DNA from: Circinella minor
Lineage: Eukaryota; Mucoromycota; Mucoromycetes; Mucorales; Lichtheimiaceae
Direction: 5' to 3'
Assembly (NCBI GenBank): GCA_016758965.1
Contig: JAEPRB010000020.1
Coordinates: 1 to 64,000 of the forward strand
Length of the DNA: 64,000 nt
Position numbers and translations under genes: made by a program
The notes under the pieces: model-generated
Seen by the model: the letters and a program-made list of their open reading frames with translations, nothing else
Database searches by the model: none
Told to the model about the DNA's origin: nothing
Shown: piece after piece, positions 61,376 to 64,000 of the stretch
Layout: every line of letters begins with the position of its first letter
How positions within the stretch are numbered: position 1 is the stretch's first letter

Positions 61376-64000
61376 TTACAACGGGGAAAGACAATAACGA
61401 CGTAATACGGCCGCTAAATCCTTTTGCATCAATGGCTTAACAAGATAATCCGTCATTCCGGCCTCCAGACAATTCTTTTGTGCAGTCTTTTGAATATCAG
61501 CTATAAAAACGTAAATATATCCCATTAGTTATTTTATAATTTAAAAAATAATGATAATAAATAATATCACTATCACTATCACCATTATTAGTAACCATAA
61601 AATAAAAGAAGAGGTAATAATTTACCAGTAAGTGCAATGATTGGCATAATAGGTGATGTAACATTCATTTCCTTCTCAAGCTTTCTGATTTTCTTGGTAG
61701 CCTCAATTCCATCACAGCCCGGCATATGATGATCAATCCATGCTAATACGAAATATTTAGGACCTCGTGATTTCCATTTGTCAATACATTCAAATCCATT
61801 ATTACATGTTTCAACTGTAAATCCGAGTCGTTGAAGTTGTTTGACAATTAATTTTTGTGCGACAAAATTATCTTCGGCTACTAAAATGCGTTGACCTTGG
61901 AAAATCGCTAATTCTTCCGGTGTAAAGCCTTGATTTGTATATGGACTTGAAAACGACGGTTTGATTTCATGGGGTTCATTATGAGCAATATTAGGCGCAG
62001 ATGTTAGATTGTTACCTTGAGAATAAGCCGCCTGGTTTTGATGGTGGTTATTGTTATTATCATGTGGATGACGGTGATCATGAAGATGATTATTATTTTT
62101 TATGTTACTATGATTATTACTGTTGCCAATACTCTCGTACATATGGCGAGCCAAAGCGGTGGGTATTCTTGAAGGTAATCCCACTAATGATGTCGGCTCA
62201 GTGGTAGCAAAAGAATTAGGCGTTTCAATACCAAAAACTTGAAGTAAAGTGTGGAATAATTTGGCCCGACGGATAGGTTTGGTGATCCTTGTAACACGGG
62301 CATTTTCATTTTTTGTGAATCCACCGCTGGCAAGTTGATGACGGATACTTTCCATGGCAGGTGCATATATGACAATGATATGAAGATGACAAAGATCGGG
62401 ATCCATATCAGTGGTTTCTAGTAGATAGCGAAGCGTTTCATGTGATGGAGCGTCTACAAGAAGACAGTTATATGGTTCGCCTCGTCGTCCACTAGCCCGC
62501 GCACACTCAAGAGCATCTTGTACTGAAGAAACACATGTTGCTACAACAGTGGATGGCAGTAAAGAACATATCATGGAGCCTTGGCGTGGTGATGTACTTA
62601 GTAGCAAACGCTGTTTACCCAGAATTTTGCTAAGCTGTTCAAGTTCGCGATTCCGGCGGTCGGAATCAACCCCAGGTTCAGCAACAGAGGATGATTTGGT
62701 TACGCGAACTCTAAAATAGAATGTTGATCCAACATCGATATCCGATTCGACCCACACATCACCTCCCATGAGTCGTACGAGTTCAAGACATATTGATAAC
62801 CCAAGACCAGTACCACCAAAATTACTATTATACGTATATGGATTAAGTTAGCAGCTTATAATACTCTTTCAATTTTTACTTCAGTTGTCGTCTTTCTTAA
62901 ATGATTACCGAGTGGTCGAGCCATCTACTTGACTAAAAGGTACAAACAAACTCTTGATTTGTTCTTTTGTCATTCCAATACCGGTATCTTGAACAGAAAA
63001 TCGAAGCATAAGCTCATCATCTCCCAATGGTGTCTTAAGTAGTTCTGTTTCTTTTTCTACACTGCATCGTACAACGACTTCACCATGCATCGTAAATTTG
63101 ATGGCATTACCAATAAGGTTCATAAGAACCCTGGTGTTATAATTATTTAAGTTTTTTTTTTTGATATGTAAGTATATAGTTTGTAATCTTGAATAAAAAA
63201 TATACCTATATAATAATATACTTACTGGCCAATTCGATTTCCATCTGCATAAATCATTTCTGGGACGTCTTTGTCCGTGAAACACGTTAATTCCAAATTT
63301 TTATTAGATGCAAGTGTAATTAGTAATTCGACTCGATCCTCGATTAAATCTTCCACATAAAACAGACCATAATGTAATTTGACTTTATGTGCTTCAAGCT
63401 TGCTGAAATCAAGCAAATCATCTTATATATAAACATAAAAAGAGTATAAAGGTATCTGTTTTGTTATTCTCCAGTATTCCTATATGTAGCTCATTTTCAC
63501 GAGATAAAACAACTATTACCAATGATTTGCAACAGCATTTCACAACTCTGCTTGGCGATAAAAACAAATTCACGTTGCTCAGGATCCAGTCTTGTATTAC
63601 TGAGCAACTGAATCATACCATAGAAACCAGCAAATGGTGTTCGTAATTCATGTGCTATTTAAAACATATACACAGTTATTTTTCATTATACACGTACCAT
63701 ATATGGAAATGCCATGTAAAAAATGAAAAAAAAAATGTATCACTTACACATATTTGCCAGGAAATTGGATTTCAATTCTGTTGCTTTAAGTGCTTGTTCA
63801 CGACTCGATCGGGCTTCTTCTAAAGCTTCCCGTTGTTTTGCAATCATTCGCGTATTTGCCATCGTTGCTTTCTGTACAGACTTGAATAGCAAAGCATTTG
63901 TAATAGATATACCAATTTGATGGCATAAAATGTGAAGCACTGTCACATGTTTATGAGTAAAAGTATTAAGATTGGCTTGAAGATATAATACACCAACGAG
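61376..64000 (-). CDS. Hybrid histidine kinase, C-terminal part (GAF-HisKA-HATPase-receiver; continues beyond window)
   Basis: Two-component hybrid sensor kinase. Visible exons are 63748-64000 (open at the window edge), 63520-63654, 63226-63421, 62909-63130, 61626-62824 and 61376-61500. It enters at the end of a GAF domain (GVLYLQANLNTFTHKHVTVL), followed by a signalling coiled coil. The H box is NMSHELRTPFAG, with phospho-accepting His at the exon junction. N box NLIGNAIKFT, G1 VQDTGIGM, F box LFVPFSQVDGS and G2 FGGTGLGLS are all intact. A degenerate receiver-like segment follows (CLLVDAPSHETL, TKPIRRAKLFHTL). After an Asn/His-rich linker comes a true receiver (RILVAEDNFVAQ, Asp in AWIDHHMPGCDG, Thr in IIALTA, Lys in YLVKPLMQ), ending YCLSPL. 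The layout resembles fission-yeast Mak2/Mak3 stress sensors, which have kinase-like and GAF domains upstream; that part lies outside the window. Confidence 0.92.

Overview
The window looks like nuclear DNA of an early-diverging (zygomycete, probably Mucoromycota/Mucorales-type) fungus. It is AT-rich. Nearly every gene is split by short introns (about 50-370 nt), exon junctions are mostly strict GT-AG, and intergenic spacers are long, AT-rich and full of microsatellites. The gene content is fungal: Dal5-type transporters, DASH subunit Duo1, RNA polymerase I subunit A12, a Pib1-type FYVE-RING protein and a hybrid histidine kinase. One intron carries both hallmarks of the minor (U12) spliceosome, which some early-diverging fungi retain.

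Layout. 0-9 kb: the 5' part of an unrecognised minus-strand gene, an STK32/YANK-type protein kinase (+), and a small TBC-domain protein (-) with altered catalytic fingers. 11-20 kb: a Dal5-family MFS transporter (-), then a tandem pair of small cysteine-rich secreted proteins (+) with identical intron positions and a shared TATA element. 20-30 kb: ribosome biogenesis factor RLP24 (+), the OB-fold replication protein Cdc24 (+, 15 exons, with the AT-AC intron), and a long FYVE-UBZ-RING protein (+). 29.7-38.5 kb: a metabolic group of a nitrilase (-), a second Dal5-type transporter (-) and a monocarboxylate-transporter-like MFS gene (+) whose frame needs a 2-nt exon or is broken. 38.5-46.5 kb: accessory DNA holding a MULE-like MITE with a 9-bp target duplication, a secreted His/Pro-repeat protein frameshifted in its last repeat, and a decayed MULE transposase. 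46.6-55.3 kb: RNA polymerase I subunit RPA12 (+), eIF2B epsilon (-), and a canonical TBC RabGAP (+). 55.8-64 kb: an AT-hook protein with four copies of a zinc-finger module (-), a TA-flanked foldback MITE, Duo1 (+), and the 3' part of a hybrid histidine kinase (-) that runs off the window.

Genes working together are limited to the nitrilase/transporter neighbourhood, where import and hydrolysis of small nitrogenous or carboxylated compounds is a plausible shared theme, and the tandem secreted pair. Other neighbours are unrelated housekeeping genes (ribosome assembly, Pol I, translation initiation, DNA replication, chromosome segregation, Rab traffic, signalling). All gene models were built by hand from reading frame continuity and splice motifs. 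No transcript or database evidence was available.
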